64,000 nt of DNA from Nocardioides faecalis (GCF_018388425.1 NZ_CP074406.1:1240001-1304000), one strand, 5' to 3'; counted from the stretch's first letter, positions 19,853 through 30,408 are shown. Notes: a model not told the origin generated them from the sequence alone. Translations and numbers: made by a program.

Positions 19853-20830
19853 TCAGCGCCAGCCCCGCCGCTCGCCCAGCCAGTCGTCGACGACGTCGCG
19901 CTGCCACGCCTGCGCTGCCCGGACGTACGGCGAGCTCGACGGCACCGGCTGCGCGGCGCACGTGCTGAACCAGCCCAGCACCAGCGCGAGCGCGACGTCG
20001 ATGTCCTCAGGCGGCACGTCGGCCAGCAGGGGATGCCGGGCGATCCGCGCCTCCACATCCAGCCCGTCCCCGCGCGGCCCGATGAGCAGCAGCAGCGAGT
20101 CCAGCCAGGCGGGACCGGCCACGGGCCAGTTCCAGTCACACACCAGTGCCGTGCCGCCGGGCGTGATCAGGATGTTGTCGTCGCGGATCTCGGTGTGGCA
20201 GAGCGTGTCCCCGACGACCACCTCAGGCAGGCGACGGGCGAGTGCCGCGGCCTCCACGGCGTGCGGGTGGTCCAGGCGGCGCCACAACCCCGGCCAGGCC
20301 GCCATCTCCTCCGCCGCCGGCGTCGGCGCTGCCCCGGAGCCGCCCCCGGAGCCGTCACCGGGTGCGGGCGTGAGCACCTCGGCAAGGCGGAGGGCCAGCG
20401 TCTCGGCGGCGTCCAGGTCCTCCTCGATCCAGGGACGCTGCGGGGCCCGCGCCTCGACGTACGCGGTCTCGAGCACCACCCAGTCGCCCCACTCAGCGTG
20501 CTCGCCACCGTCGGCGCTCCAGAGCAGAGGCGGTGTCGGCGTGCTAGCGGGCAGCACGGAGAGCCGGGCCGCCTCGTCGCGGTAGGACTCGGCGAACGCG
20601 CGCTGCGCGATCGTCGAGGCGGCCTTCACGAAGTGCTTGGTGCCGTCGGCGCAGGTGAGCACGGACGCGAAACCGGGGGAGAAGCCGCCGCCGGCGGACT
20701 CCGCGACCTCGACCGGGGAGCCGAGCCGCTCCTCGACCTGTCGTCGCAGCCGCGGCGGCAGGTGGACCCATTCCAGCCGCCGCGCGGTCCGTCCGTGGGG
20801 GATCCGGGAGGGCAGCACGGGGCACATCAT
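19853..20830 (-). CDS. aminoglycoside phosphotransferase (APH)-fold kinase-like protein
   Basis: 325 residues of the APH/choline-kinase fold. The nucleotide loop region is [25 protein letters not shown], with the Lys in FVKAAS. The catalytic block reads [12 protein letters not shown] and the metal Asp block [17 protein letters not shown]. The usual catalytic pattern is HxDxxxxN; here the Asp is replaced by Glu (HTEIRDDN), so activity is uncertain. Relatives phosphorylate small molecules or antibiotics; the substrate is unknown. Tandem ATGs at 20830 and 20827 are the likely start; upstream codons would run into the lepA promoter. It is divergent from lepA. Confidence 0.8.
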   Translation of the reverse strand: MMCPVLPSRIPHGRTARRLEWVHLPPRLRRQVEERLGSPVEVAESAGGGFSPGFASVLTCADGTKHFVKAASTIAQRAFAESYRDEAARLSVLPASTPTPPLLWSADGGEHAEWGDWVVLETAYVEARAPQRPWIEEDLDAAETLALRLAEVLTPAPGDGSGGGSGAAPTPAAEEMAAWPGLWRRLDHPHAVEAAALARRLPEVVVGDTLCHTEIRDDNILITPGGTALVCDWNWPVAGPAWLDSLLLLIGPRGDGLDVEARIARHPLLADVPPEDIDVALALVLGWFSTCAAQPVPSSSPYVRAAQAWQRDVVDDWLGERRGWR

Positions 20831-20889
20831 CTCAGCGGGGTCGCTCGCGAATTCTCGAACCCGTCGCCCTTTGGAAGAATGGCCGGACC

Positions 20890-22776
<1,887 letters not shown>

Positions 22777-22817
22777 CGACGCCCCGGCGACCGCGCCGGT
22801 TTCGGCGCCGGCGCCTC

Positions 22818-22838
22818 GGGCACGGTGCCGCCGTGCCC
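22818..22838 (+). other. 8-bp perfect hairpin covering the lipoprotein start codon
   Basis: GGGCACGG (22818-22825) pairs with CCGTGCCC (22831-22838) around TGCCG; the GTG start at 22833 is inside the second arm. It may end lepA transcription, limit translation of the next gene, or both. It follows a GGCGCC repeat at 22804-22815. Confidence 0.45.
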
Positions 22839-24020
22839 GCGCCGTACGACGTCCCCTGCCGCTCCACCCGCTCCCGGCGCCGTGCGGCGTTGCTCGCGGC
22901 GCCGCTGCTCCTGCTGCCGATGGTCGCGTGCTCGGACAACGACCGCGACGACCCGGACGGCATCGACACCGGTGGGGGCGGGCGTGAGGGCGTGCCGACC
23001 TCGATGGCGGACCTGCGCTGGAACGTCGACGACTCCCTCGCGGACACCGACGTGTGCGGCACGTGGGTGGTGCGCAGCTCGGTGGGCGAGGAGCCGCTGC
23101 ACGTGCTCGACGTCGCCACCGAGCGGGTGCTCGTCCCGCAGGTCACCGCACCGCCCGGATCCGAGCTCGCGCCGGCGCAGGACTGGCTGACCTCGGGTGG
23201 CTGCGTGCCGACCGAGGACGGTCCGGTCGTCGTGGTCGAGACGCAGGAGCGGTACGCCGACCTCGACGCCGCTCCGCCCAAGCTGGTCGCCGGGTTCACA
23301 CCGACGGGGGAGCAGCTGTGGGTGCGGGAGGCGGACGGTCGGGTGTTCGGCGACTACACCGGCCAGGGGGCGTTCCTGCTCGAGGCCCTGACCAAGGGCG
23401 AGGACCTGGATGCCTGGACGCTGGTCGACGCCAGGTCCGGGGAGACCGTCGCCGAGGGCGCGGACCGGCCCGCCGACGTCGAGGCGCAGCAGCCGATGAC
23501 GGTGCTCGGCCGGGACCTGGTCAGCACCATCGAGGGCGAGGTGCTGCGACTGCCCGGCCACCGCGTCGAGCTGACGGGCGCCCCAGGACTCGTCGACGCC
23601 GAGCGGGTGCTGCTGCGCACCGTCGAGGCGATGGAGCTGGTGCGCCTGCGCGACGGCGAGGTGCTGTGGCGCCGGCCCGACGCGCAGCCGGTGGTGGTCG
23701 GCGTCCAGGTGGCCGACCTGTCCACCGGGATCGTGCTCGCCTCCGCCGGCGGCAGCTTCGTCGGTCTCGACCTGGCGACCGGCGAGACCCGGTGGACCTC
23801 CCCGGTGGCACCCGAGGAGGTCAACGACGTCCAGCCGCAGGTGGGCGCCGGGGTGGTGGTCCTGCAACGGCCCGACGACCTCGACGAGCAGGTGGTGCTC
23901 TCAGCGCGGACCGGTGAGGTGCTGGACACGGACGAGCACCTCGTCGCGGGCGCGGACGTGCTGCTCGCCGTCGACGAGGACGGCCGTCCCCGGTCGATCG
24001 CGGCCGATGACCTGGACTGA
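22833..24020 (+). CDS. PQQ-repeat beta-propeller lipoprotein
   Basis: 395 residues. An N-terminal signal peptide with Arg-rich start (RSTRSRRRAALLAAPLLLL) ends in the lipobox MVAC, so the protein is predicted to be a lipid-anchored exported protein. The rest has repeated strands of PQQ-like blades, for example LVDARSGETV, GLDLATGETRWTSPV and LSARTGEVLD, as in BamB-type propellers. No catalytic role can be read; such proteins often scaffold cell-surface complexes. The start GTG 22833 is the only one that gives a proper signal peptide; it is buried in a hairpin. Confidence 0.75.
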   Translation: MPAPYDVPCRSTRSRRRAALLAAPLLLLPMVACSDNDRDDPDGIDTGGGGREGVPTSMADLRWNVDDSLADTDVCGTWVVRSSVGEEPLHVLDVATERVLVPQVTAPPGSELAPAQDWLTSGGCVPTEDGPVVVVETQERYADLDAAPPKLVAGFTPTGEQLWVREADGRVFGDYTGQGAFLLEALTKGEDLDAWTLVDARSGETVAEGADRPADVEAQQPMTVLGRDLVSTIEGEVLRLPGHRVELTGAPGLVDAERVLLRTVEAMELVRLRDGEVLWRRPDAQPVVVGVQVADLSTGIVLASAGGSFVGLDLATGETRWTSPVAPEEVNDVQPQVGAGVVVLQRPDDLDEQVVLSARTGEVLDTDEHLVAGADVLLAVDEDGRPRSIAADDLD

Positions 24021-24041
24021 CCCGACGCCGCCGCTGGCTGG

Positions 24042-24047
24042 GAGGAT
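24042..24047 (+). promoter_or_regulatory. -10-like GAGGAT for the MOSC gene
   Basis: GAGGAT, 7 nt, ATG at 24055. The same bases contain GGAGG, so a ribosome-binding role is an alternative. Confidence 0.35.
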
Positions 24048-24054
24048 GCCGGTC

Positions 24055-24708
24055 ATGGCACACGTCCTCACCGTCAGCGTCGGTCGTCCCCAGGCCAAGG
24101 AGTGGGCCGGGTTGGGACGCACGGCCATCGACAAGCGCGCCGCCGACGGCCGCGTGCGGGTCGGCGAGCTCGGCCTGACCGGCGACGAGGTCGGGGACGT
24201 CGTGCACCACGGCGGCCGCGAGCAGGCCGTGCACGCCTACGCGCGCGAGGACCTCGACTTCTGGGAGGCCGAGCTCGGCCGCCCGATCCGCGACGGCCTC
24301 TTCGGCGAGAACCTCACCACCCGCGGCATCGACCTGAACGCCCTCGAGATCGGCGCCCGGCTCCGGGTCGGCGACGACGGGGTGCTGCTGGAGGTCTCCT
24401 ACGTGCGCACCCCGTGCAACGACTTCAAGGGCTGGATGGGCGAGACCGGGTACGACGCGACCGCCTGGGTGAAGCGGTTCGCGCAGGCGCTGCGACCGGG
24501 GCCGTACTTCCGGGTGCTCGCCGTCGGCACCGTCGGCGCCGGTGATGCGATCGAGGTCGTGCAGCGCCCCGCGCACGGCATCACCGTCCGCGACATGTTC
24601 GTCGCCCTGAACCTCGACCGGAGCAGGCTGCCCGAGCTGCTGGCCGTCGAAGGGCTCACCCCCAAGGCCCGCCGCAAGGCCGAGGACTTCCTCGCCAGTA
24701 GGGGGTAG
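24055..24708 (+). CDS. MOSC domain-containing protein (YiiM-like)
   Basis: 217 residues. MOSC landmarks: GDEVGDVVHHGGREQAVHAY, DGLFGENLTT and the molybdenum-cofactor cysteine Cys121 in VRTPCNDFKGW. The C-terminal helical part (HGITVRDMFVAL; LPELLAVEGLTPKARRKAEDFL) is the 3-alpha extension found in YiiM. E. coli YiiM reduces 6-hydroxylaminopurine using Mo cofactor, so N-hydroxylated base or drug reduction is plausible. An in-frame ATG at 24046 abuts the GGAGG and was rejected. It follows the lipoprotein gene by 34 nt. Confidence 0.87.
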   Translation: MAHVLTVSVGRPQAKEWAGLGRTAIDKRAADGRVRVGELGLTGDEVGDVVHHGGREQAVHAYAREDLDFWEAELGRPIRDGLFGENLTTRGIDLNALEIGARLRVGDDGVLLEVSYVRTPCNDFKGWMGETGYDATAWVKRFAQALRPGPYFRVLAVGTVGAGDAIEVVQRPAHGITVRDMFVALNLDRSRLPELLAVEGLTPKARRKAEDFLASRG

Positions 24709-24734
24709 TTGATGACGCCAGGTTGGTGAGTGAT

Positions 24735-24750
24735 CTAGGTTACTCCCTAG
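24735..24750. promoter_or_regulatory. possible operator/promoter of the acyl-CoA ligase gene
   Basis: CTAGG and CCTAG form an inverted repeat with a 6-nt spacer in the AT-richer gap before the ligase gene; TAGGTT inside it could be a -10 hexamer. No known box is matched. Confidence 0.3.
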
Positions 24751-24784
24751 TCGCATCGGCCAGCCGAGCATGCAGGGGAGAGAC

Positions 24785-26614
24785 ATGCCCAACCACACAG
24801 ACACCAGCTTCCTCGATCACATGCCCCAGAACTGCGCTGTGCAGTTCTGGGACCGTGTGGCCGCCAGCGGACCGCGCGAGGCGTTCCGGTTCCCCGTCGG
24901 CGAGACCTGGAAGTCGGTGACCTGGGCGGAGACCGGCGACGAGGTCCGGCGCATCGCCGCCGGCCTGCTCGGCCTCGGCCTGCAGCGCGAGGACCGGGTC
25001 GCGATCGCCGCGGCCACCCGCTACGAGTGGATCCTCGCCGACCTGGCGATCATGTGCGCCGGCGGCGCCACGACCACCGTCTACCCCACGACCGGCGGTG
25101 AGGACACGGCGTACATCATCGGCGACTCCGGCAGCCGTGTCGTGTTCGCCGAGGACGACGTCCAGGTGGCCAAGCTCCGCGACCACCGCGACGAGCTGCC
25201 CGAGGTGATGAAGGTCGTCTCCTTCGATGCCGCCCTGGCCGACGGCGACTGGGTGATCTCGATGGACGACCTCGCCCGCATCGGCGAGGAGTACCTGGCC
25301 GAGCACCCCGAGGGCATCGAGATCGTCGCCAAGGACATCGCCGGCGACCAGCTCGCCACCTTGATCTACACCTCCGGCACCACCGGGAAGCCCAAGGGCG
25401 TGCGGACCCTGCACCGCGGCTGGGTCTTCGAGGGCGAGGCGATCAAGGCCCAGGACATCCTCAACGAGGACGACCTGCAGTTCCTGTGGCTGCCGATGGC
25501 GCACTCCTTCGGCAAGGTCCTGCTCTCCACCCAGCTGGCGTGCGGCTTCGCGACGGCGATCGACGGCCGGGTGGACAAGATCGTGGACAACCTGGGCGTG
25601 GTGAAGCCGACCTTCATGGGCGCGGCGCCGCGGATCTTCGAGAAGGCCTACTCGCGCATCGTCACCATGCAGGCCGCCGAGGGCGGGCTGAAGGAGAAGA
25701 TCTTCAAGCGCGCCTTCGCCGTGGGCGCCAAGGTCGACGAGCTCAAGCTCGCCGGCAAGTCGGTGCCGCTGGGCCTCAAGCTGCAGCACGGCCTGTTCGA
25801 CAAGCTGGTCTTCTCCAAGGTGCGCGACCGCTTCGGCGGACGGGTGAAGTTCTTCATCTCCGGCTCCGCCGCGCTCAACGCCGACATCGCCCGGTGGTTC
25901 CACGCCGCCGGCGTCCTCATCCTCGAGGGCTACGGCATGACGGAGAACTCCGCGGGCGCCACCGTGAACCACCCCGACCGCTACAAGATGGGCACCGTCG
26001 GGCTGCCGTTCCCCGGCACCGAGGTCCGCATCGGCGACAACGGCGAGGTCCAGCTCAAGGGCCCGCACATCATGGCCGGCTACCACAACCGTCCCGAGGC
26101 CACCGCCGAGGCGCTCACCGCCGACGGCTGGCTGCGCACCGGCGACCGCGGCCAGATCGACGAGGACGGCTACCTGACGATCACGGGCCGCATCAAGGAG
26201 CTCTTCAAGACCTCCGGCGGCAAGTACATCGCCCCGCCCGCGATCGAGGCGAAGTTCAAGGCGATCTGCCCCTACGTCAGCCAGTTCATGGTCTTCGGCG
26301 CCGAGCGCAACTTCGTCTCCGCGCTGATCACCCTCGACCCGGACGGCATCGCCGGCTGGGCCGAGGAGAACGGCAAGGGCGGCACGTCGTACACCGACCT
26401 GGTCCGCGACCCGCAGGTCGTGGCCATGGTCGGGGAGTACGTCGACCAGCTCAACGCCCAGCTCAACCGCTGGGAGACCGTCAAGAAGTGGACGCTGCTC
26501 GACCACGACCTCAGCATCGAGTCCGGTGAGCTGACCCCGTCCATGAAGGTCAAGCGCAACGTCGTCGAGGCCAACAACAAGGACGTCATCGACAGCTTCT
26601 ACGTCGACGCCTGA
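24785..26614 (+). CDS. AMP-forming acyl-CoA ligase (long-chain fatty acid--CoA ligase type)
   Basis: 609 residues of the ANL superfamily. The ATP loop is LIYTSGTTGKPKG; the adenylate motif GYGMTENSAGATVNHPDRYKMGTVG follows, then the hinge GWLRTGDRGQIDEDGYLTITGRIKELFKTSGGKYIAP. The C-terminal catalytic lysine lies in ELTPSMKVKRNVV. Length and the long linker (LKEKIFKRAFAVGAKVDELKLAGK) match FadD15-like long-chain fatty acyl-CoA ligases, which activate fatty acids for degradation or lipid synthesis. ATG 24785 has a GGGGAGAG ribosome-binding site. A strong terminator follows. Confidence 0.9.
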   Translation: MPNHTDTSFLDHMPQNCAVQFWDRVAASGPREAFRFPVGETWKSVTWAETGDEVRRIAAGLLGLGLQREDRVAIAAATRYEWILADLAIMCAGGATTTVYPTTGGEDTAYIIGDSGSRVVFAEDDVQVAKLRDHRDELPEVMKVVSFDAALADGDWVISMDDLARIGEEYLAEHPEGIEIVAKDIAGDQLATLIYTSGTTGKPKGVRTLHRGWVFEGEAIKAQDILNEDDLQFLWLPMAHSFGKVLLSTQLACGFATAIDGRVDKIVDNLGVVKPTFMGAAPRIFEKAYSRIVTMQAAEGGLKEKIFKRAFAVGAKVDELKLAGKSVPLGLKLQHGLFDKLVFSKVRDRFGGRVKFFISGSAALNADIARWFHAAGVLILEGYGMTENSAGATVNHPDRYKMGTVGLPFPGTEVRIGDNGEVQLKGPHIMAGYHNRPEATAEALTADGWLRTGDRGQIDEDGYLTITGRIKELFKTSGGKYIAPPAIEAKFKAICPYVSQFMVFGAERNFVSALITLDPDGIAGWAEENGKGGTSYTDLVRDPQVVAMVGEYVDQLNAQLNRWETVKKWTLLDHDLSIESGELTPSMKVKRNVVEANNKDVIDSFYVDA

Positions 26615-26649
26615 TCCGTTGCGGGGGTCATGACCCCGCGAGGACCTGA

Positions 26650-26688
26650 CGAGGCCTGTGTGCACGCCCGGCGTGCGCACAGGCCTCG
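26650..26688 (+). terminator. strong terminator after the acyl-CoA ligase gene
   Basis: CGAGGCCTGTGTGCACGC (26650-26667) pairs over 18 positions (one G-U) with 26671-26688 around CCG. A separate palindrome, GGGGTCATGACCCC, lies just upstream. Confidence 0.8.
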
Positions 26689-26768
26689 CGTCGTCTCGAC
26701 GCCCTCGCCGACGTCCTCGCCGCCGGTCCGGGGTCGCCCTCGACGTGGGGGTCTGGGCCCTCGGCTGA

Positions 26769-26774
26769 GAGGAT
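26769..26774 (+). promoter_or_regulatory. -10-like GAGGAT for hemW
   Basis: GAGGAT, 6 nt, GTG at 26781. Confidence 0.4.
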
Positions 26775-26780
26775 GGGACG

Positions 26781-28001
26781 GTGCCGTCCGCGTTGCCCGA
26801 GGGGGATCCCGCCCCGCCTGATGGAGCGCTGCCGCCCGCCGCGCTCGCCGAGCTGGGCACCCACGACCTCGGCTTCTACGTGCACGTGCCGTTCTGCCGG
26901 GTGCGCTGCGGCTACTGCGACTTCAACACCTACACGGCCACCGAGCTGGGGCCCGGCGCCTCCCGGGCGTCGTACGCCGACCAGGCGGTGGCCGAGGTGC
27001 GGCTGGCCCGGCGGGTGCTGGGCGATGCCGACGTCCCCGTCTCCACGGTCTTCCTCGGCGGCGGCACCCCGACGCTGCTGCCGGCCGAGGACCTGGGCCG
27101 CATGCTGCGCGCGATCGGTGAGGAGTTCTCGCTGGCGCCGGACGCGGAGGTCACCACCGAGGCGAACCCGGACTCCGTCGACCTGGCCTACCTCAGCCGC
27201 CTGCGGGAGGCCGGCTACACCCGGGTCTCCTTCGGCATGCAGTCCGCGGTGCCCCACGTGCTCGCGACCCTGGACCGCACCCACGACCCCGAGCGGGTGC
27301 CGGTGGTGGTCGATGCCGCCCGCGCCGCGGGGTTCGAGCAGGTCAGCCTCGACCTCATCTACGGCACGCCGGGGGAGAGCGAGCAGGACTGGGGCCGGAC
27401 CCTGGAGGCGGCCCTGGCGTGCGAGCCCGACCACGTCTCGGCGTACTCGCTCATCGTCGAGGACGGCACCGCCCTGGCCCGCCGTGTGCGCCGCGGCGAG
27501 CTGCCGATGCCCGACGAGGACGACCTCGCCGACAAGTACGTGCAGGCCGACGACCGGTTCGCCGCGGCCGGCCTGGGCTGGTACGAGGTGTCGAACTGGG
27601 CGCGGGACACCGCGGCCCGGTGCCGGCACAACCTCGGCTACTGGCGCGGGGCGAGCTGGTGGGGCGTGGGCCCCGGCGCGCACTCCCACGTCGGCGGGGT
27701 CCGCTGGTGGAACGTCAAGCACCCCGCCGCCTACGCCGCCCGGTTGCAGGCGGGACACAGCCCGGCCCAGGCCCGCGAGTTGCTCGACGCGCAGACCCGG
27801 CAGGTGGAGCGGGTCCTGCTCGAGGTCCGGCTGGCCGATGGCATGGACCCGGCCGCGGTGCCGGGCGAGCCCGCCGACGTCGCGGCCCTGATCGCCGACC
27901 TGGTCGCCGACGGCCTGGTGGAGGACCGCCCGGACGTGCTCGTGCTCACCCGCCGTGGGCGGCTGCTCGCCGACGGCGTGGTGCACCGGCTGCTCGCCTG
28001 A
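26781..28001 (+). CDS. hemW: radical SAM heme chaperone HemW (HemN-like)
   Basis: 406 residues. The radical SAM cluster motif is VPFCRVRCGYCDF (Cys-x3-Cys-x2-Cys), followed by FLGGGTPTLLP and EANPDSVD, then the HemN C-terminal domain (GWYEVSNWAR; CRHNLGYWRGASWWGVGPGAHSH). HemW-type proteins bind haem and hand it to acceptor proteins; they lack the extra N-terminal residues of true coproporphyrinogen dehydrogenase HemN, and that is the case here. GTG 26781 is preceded by a -10-like site. Its place between lepA and hrcA is conserved in actinobacteria. Confidence 0.92.
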   Translation: MPSALPEGDPAPPDGALPPAALAELGTHDLGFYVHVPFCRVRCGYCDFNTYTATELGPGASRASYADQAVAEVRLARRVLGDADVPVSTVFLGGGTPTLLPAEDLGRMLRAIGEEFSLAPDAEVTTEANPDSVDLAYLSRLREAGYTRVSFGMQSAVPHVLATLDRTHDPERVPVVVDAARAAGFEQVSLDLIYGTPGESEQDWGRTLEAALACEPDHVSAYSLIVEDGTALARRVRRGELPMPDEDDLADKYVQADDRFAAAGLGWYEVSNWARDTAARCRHNLGYWRGASWWGVGPGAHSHVGGVRWWNVKHPAAYAARLQAGHSPAQARELLDAQTRQVERVLLEVRLADGMDPAAVPGEPADVAALIADLVADGLVEDRPDVLVLTRRGRLLADGVVHRLLA

Positions 28002-28071
28002 GGCGACCCGCGGCCGACCCCGTGCGGGCGGCGCGCGAAGTCTGGGAAGGAGGATCAAAGCCCACCAATGC

Positions 28072-28107
28072 AGTATGGTAAATCGGTAGGCGCCGATCTC
28101 CGGCGCC
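28072..28107 (+). promoter_or_regulatory. promoter and leader hairpin of the cytidylyltransferase-LicD operon
   Basis: TATGGT (28072-28077) lies in a locally AT-rich patch. A start near 28084 would place GGCGCCG/CGGCGCC (28089-28095 and 28101-28107, loop ATCTC) at the very 5-prime end of the mRNA, just before the GGAGGAGG ribosome-binding site at 28115-28122. The hairpin is perfect; its role (mRNA stability or control) is inferred. Confidence 0.45.
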
Positions 28108-28132
28108 TTCGTGCGGAGGAGGTGCAGCGGCA

Positions 28133-28558
28133 GTGGCAGACGTGATCGGTTACGTGCCCGGTGCTTTCGACCTGTTTCACATCGGTCACCTGAACGCGTT
28201 GCGGCAGGCCCGCAAGTGGTGCGACGTGCTCATCGCCGGCGTCGTCGCGGACGAGATCTGCGAGCAGACCAAGGGAGTCACCCCCACGGTCCCGCTGAGC
28301 GAGCGGATGGAGATCGTGGAGGCCATCGGCATCGTGGACGCGGTCTACGCCGAGTGCACGCCGAGCAAGGTGGACTCCTGGCGCGACATCGGCTTCCACC
28401 GCATCTTCAAGGGTGACGACTGGCAGGGCACCCCCAAGGGGCGGCGGCTCGAGGAAGAGATGGCGCCCCTGGGCGTCGAGGTCGTCTACTTCCCCTACAC
28501 GCTGCAGACCTCCTCTACCGCGCTGCGGAAGGCCCTGGCGCACCGCGGCGTCTCGTGA
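28133..28558 (+). CDS. glycerol-3-phosphate cytidylyltransferase-like nucleotidyltransferase
   Basis: 141 residues, the size of TagD/GCT. The HxGH nucleotide site is FHIGHLNAL (His16, His19). The C-terminal QTSSTALRKAL takes the place of the RTEGISTT block. CTP:phosphate-alcohol cytidylyltransferases make CDP-glycerol, CDP-ethanolamine or similar donors for teichoic acids and surface glycans. GTG 28133 sits 10 nt after a strong GGAGGAGG site. The stop overlaps the LicD-like gene by 4 nt (GTGA), which ties the CDP-alcohol supply to that transferase. CDP-glycerol is the likeliest product but the alcohol is not proven. Confidence 0.85.
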   Translation: MADVIGYVPGAFDLFHIGHLNALRQARKWCDVLIAGVVADEICEQTKGVTPTVPLSERMEIVEAIGIVDAVYAECTPSKVDSWRDIGFHRIFKGDDWQGTPKGRRLEEEMAPLGVEVVYFPYTLQTSSTALRKALAHRGVS

Positions 28559-30141
28559 GCCCGGTCGTCTCTGACGACGGCCTGCTCCTTCCCGCCGAGA
28601 CCCGACCGCTGGTCGTCGAGATCGACGGGCACTACGTCTGGTCGCTGACGCCGTCCCGGGACGGCGCGCCGAGTGGTGCCGGGGTGCTGGTTCCGTGGCC
28701 CGAGGTGCTGCGTCCCTACCTGTCCGGACGGGGCCGGATCCGGATCGCCGACTTCTCCGGCGACGACGTGCTGTACGACGACGAGGTCCGGCTCGGTGAC
28801 GGCGAGGGTGCCCTGGCCGTGGTGGACGCCGCCGGCCACCGCCTCTCGGTGGACAAGGTCGGCCACCTGTCGCGCTCCTTCGCCGACGTCGCGGAGACGG
28901 TGCGGGAGGAGATCCTCGCCGGCACCGCGCGGGCGATCGAGGACCTGCGCACCTACGCCGGCGTGCAGCCCTACCTGAACTACGGCGCCCTCCTCGGCGC
29001 GATCCGCGAGGGCCGGATGCTCGGCCACGACTCCGACACCGACCTGTGCTACCTCTCGAAGCACTCCTCGCCCGCCGACATCATCGCGGAGTCCTACCGG
29101 ATCACCCGGGTGATGCGCGAGCGCGGCTGGGAGCTGCTGCGGATGTCGGGCGGCGACATCAAGCTGCTGCTGCCGCTGTCCGACGGCCGCGCCTGCCACA
29201 TCGACGTCTTCGTCGCCTTCCACGTCGGCGACACCTTCTTCCAGCTCGGCAACCGCAGCGGCACCCTGCCGCGCGAGGCGATCGTGCCGTTCTCGACGAT
29301 CGAGCTGCACGGCCACGAGTTCCCCGCGCCGGCCGACCCCGAGGCGATGCTGAGCTTCCTCTACGGCCCCCACTGGCGCACCCCGGACCCCTCGTTCCGC
29401 TACGAGGACCCGCCCGCCGGCGTACGACGCCTCGACGGCTGGCTGCGCGGGTTCCGCACCGAGATGGGCTCGTGGACGGAGTTCTACAACAGCCCGCTCG
29501 CGGCGACCCTGCCGCGCAAGGCGTCGTCGTTCGCGCGCTGGGTGGCGCCCCAGCTCGACGAGCGCCCCGTGCTCGACATCGGCGCCGGCGCCGGCGTCGA
29601 CACGGTGTGGCTCGCCCGGCACGGCCGGGCGGTGCTCGGCGTGGACTTCTCCCGCGCCGCGCTGCGGGTGCTGCGCCGCCGGGTGCTGCGCGCACAGCGC
29701 CGCGACCGCAAGCACCGGCGCGGAGAGGTGCGCACCGCCCAGCTGATCCTCGGCGAGCTGCGCTCCACGATGACGCTCGGCACCCAGCTGGCCCGCGACC
29801 CGCACCACCTCTACGCCCGCAACCTCGTGGGCTGCCTCGACAAGGCCGCCCTGGCCCAGCTGTGGGTGCTGGCCCGGATGGCGCTGCGACCGACCGGTGG
29901 CCGGCTGTTCCTGGAGTTCCCCGCCGCGGTGCGCGGCGTGACGGAGCCCGCCGGCACCCCTGGCGCCCCCAACGGGCTCCTGCGCCGCAGCGACCCCGAG
30001 GCGGTGCGGGCCGCCATCGAGCAGGCCGGCGGGGTCGTGGAGCACTTCGCCGTCGAGCCCGGCGAGGACATGTTCGGTGAGCCCGACCCCGCCGTGTGCC
30101 GCATCCGTGCCCACTGGCCCCGACCGAAGGAGACCCGATGA
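28555..30141 (+). CDS. LicD-like nucleotidyltransferase-fold protein fused to a SAM methyltransferase
   Basis: 528 residues with two recognisable parts. The middle (about 120-285) has the LicD/fukutin pattern LNYGALLGAIREGRMLGHDS with Asp159-x-Asp161-x-Asp163, a third acidic site in ACHIDVF (Asp217) and a terminal YGPHWRTPDPSF. LicD-type enzymes transfer phosphocholine, phosphoglycerol or phosphoribitol from CDP donors to sugars. The C-terminal part (about 335-510) is a class I methyltransferase: VLDIGAGAGVDT (339-350), acidic Asp364 in GVDFS. The first 100 residues form an unassigned beta-rich domain. It is coupled to a cytidylyltransferase gene (GTGA) and to a coiled-coil gene (ATGA), so it probably decorates a surface glycan with a methylated phospho-alcohol; that is inference. 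Confidence 0.8.
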   Translation: MSPVVSDDGLLLPAETRPLVVEIDGHYVWSLTPSRDGAPSGAGVLVPWPEVLRPYLSGRGRIRIADFSGDDVLYDDEVRLGDGEGALAVVDAAGHRLSVDKVGHLSRSFADVAETVREEILAGTARAIEDLRTYAGVQPYLNYGALLGAIREGRMLGHDSDTDLCYLSKHSSPADIIAESYRITRVMRERGWELLRMSGGDIKLLLPLSDGRACHIDVFVAFHVGDTFFQLGNRSGTLPREAIVPFSTIELHGHEFPAPADPEAMLSFLYGPHWRTPDPSFRYEDPPAGVRRLDGWLRGFRTEMGSWTEFYNSPLAATLPRKASSFARWVAPQLDERPVLDIGAGAGVDTVWLARHGRAVLGVDFSRAALRVLRRRVLRAQRRDRKHRRGEVRTAQLILGELRSTMTLGTQLARDPHHLYARNLVGCLDKAALAQLWVLARMALRPTGGRLFLEFPAAVRGVTEPAGTPGAPNGLLRRSDPEAVRAAIEQAGGVVEHFAVEPGEDMFGEPDPAVCRIRAHWPRPKETR

Positions 30142-30362
30142 ACGCCCGCGAGATGAAGGACCGTCTGCGCGAGGGGATCGCCGAGCGCGCCGGTCTGCGC
30201 GCCCGCGTGCGTGCGCTGGAGGCCGAGGTGCAGGAGAACCGGCAGCTGAACCGGCGCATCGCCGAGCTGACCGACGTCGTCGCCGAGCTGCTGATCCCGC
30301 TGGAGGAGCGTGACACCAAGCGGGTCGACGAGGTGCTGGAGCGCTACCGCAAGGGGCTCTGA
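30138..30362 (+). CDS. small coiled-coil protein (DUF6752-like)
   Basis: 74 residues, highly charged and helical: MNAREMKDRLREGIAERAGLR, then heptad-like LRARVRALEAEVQENRQLNRRIAELTDVVAELLIPLEE and a basic end. There is no signal peptide or membrane segment. ATG 30138 overlaps the stop of the LicD-methyltransferase gene by 4 nt. Proteins of this kind (DUF6752 as I recall it) occur beside glycan-synthesis genes in Nocardioides relatives; no function is established. It may scaffold the enzyme pair. Confidence 0.7.
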   Translation: MNAREMKDRLREGIAERAGLRARVRALEAEVQENRQLNRRIAELTDVVAELLIPLEERDTKRVDEVLERYRKGL

Positions 30363-30408
30363 GCCTCAGCGCTGACGAGGACCCGCCGGGCGGTGACGCG
30401 GCCGACCG

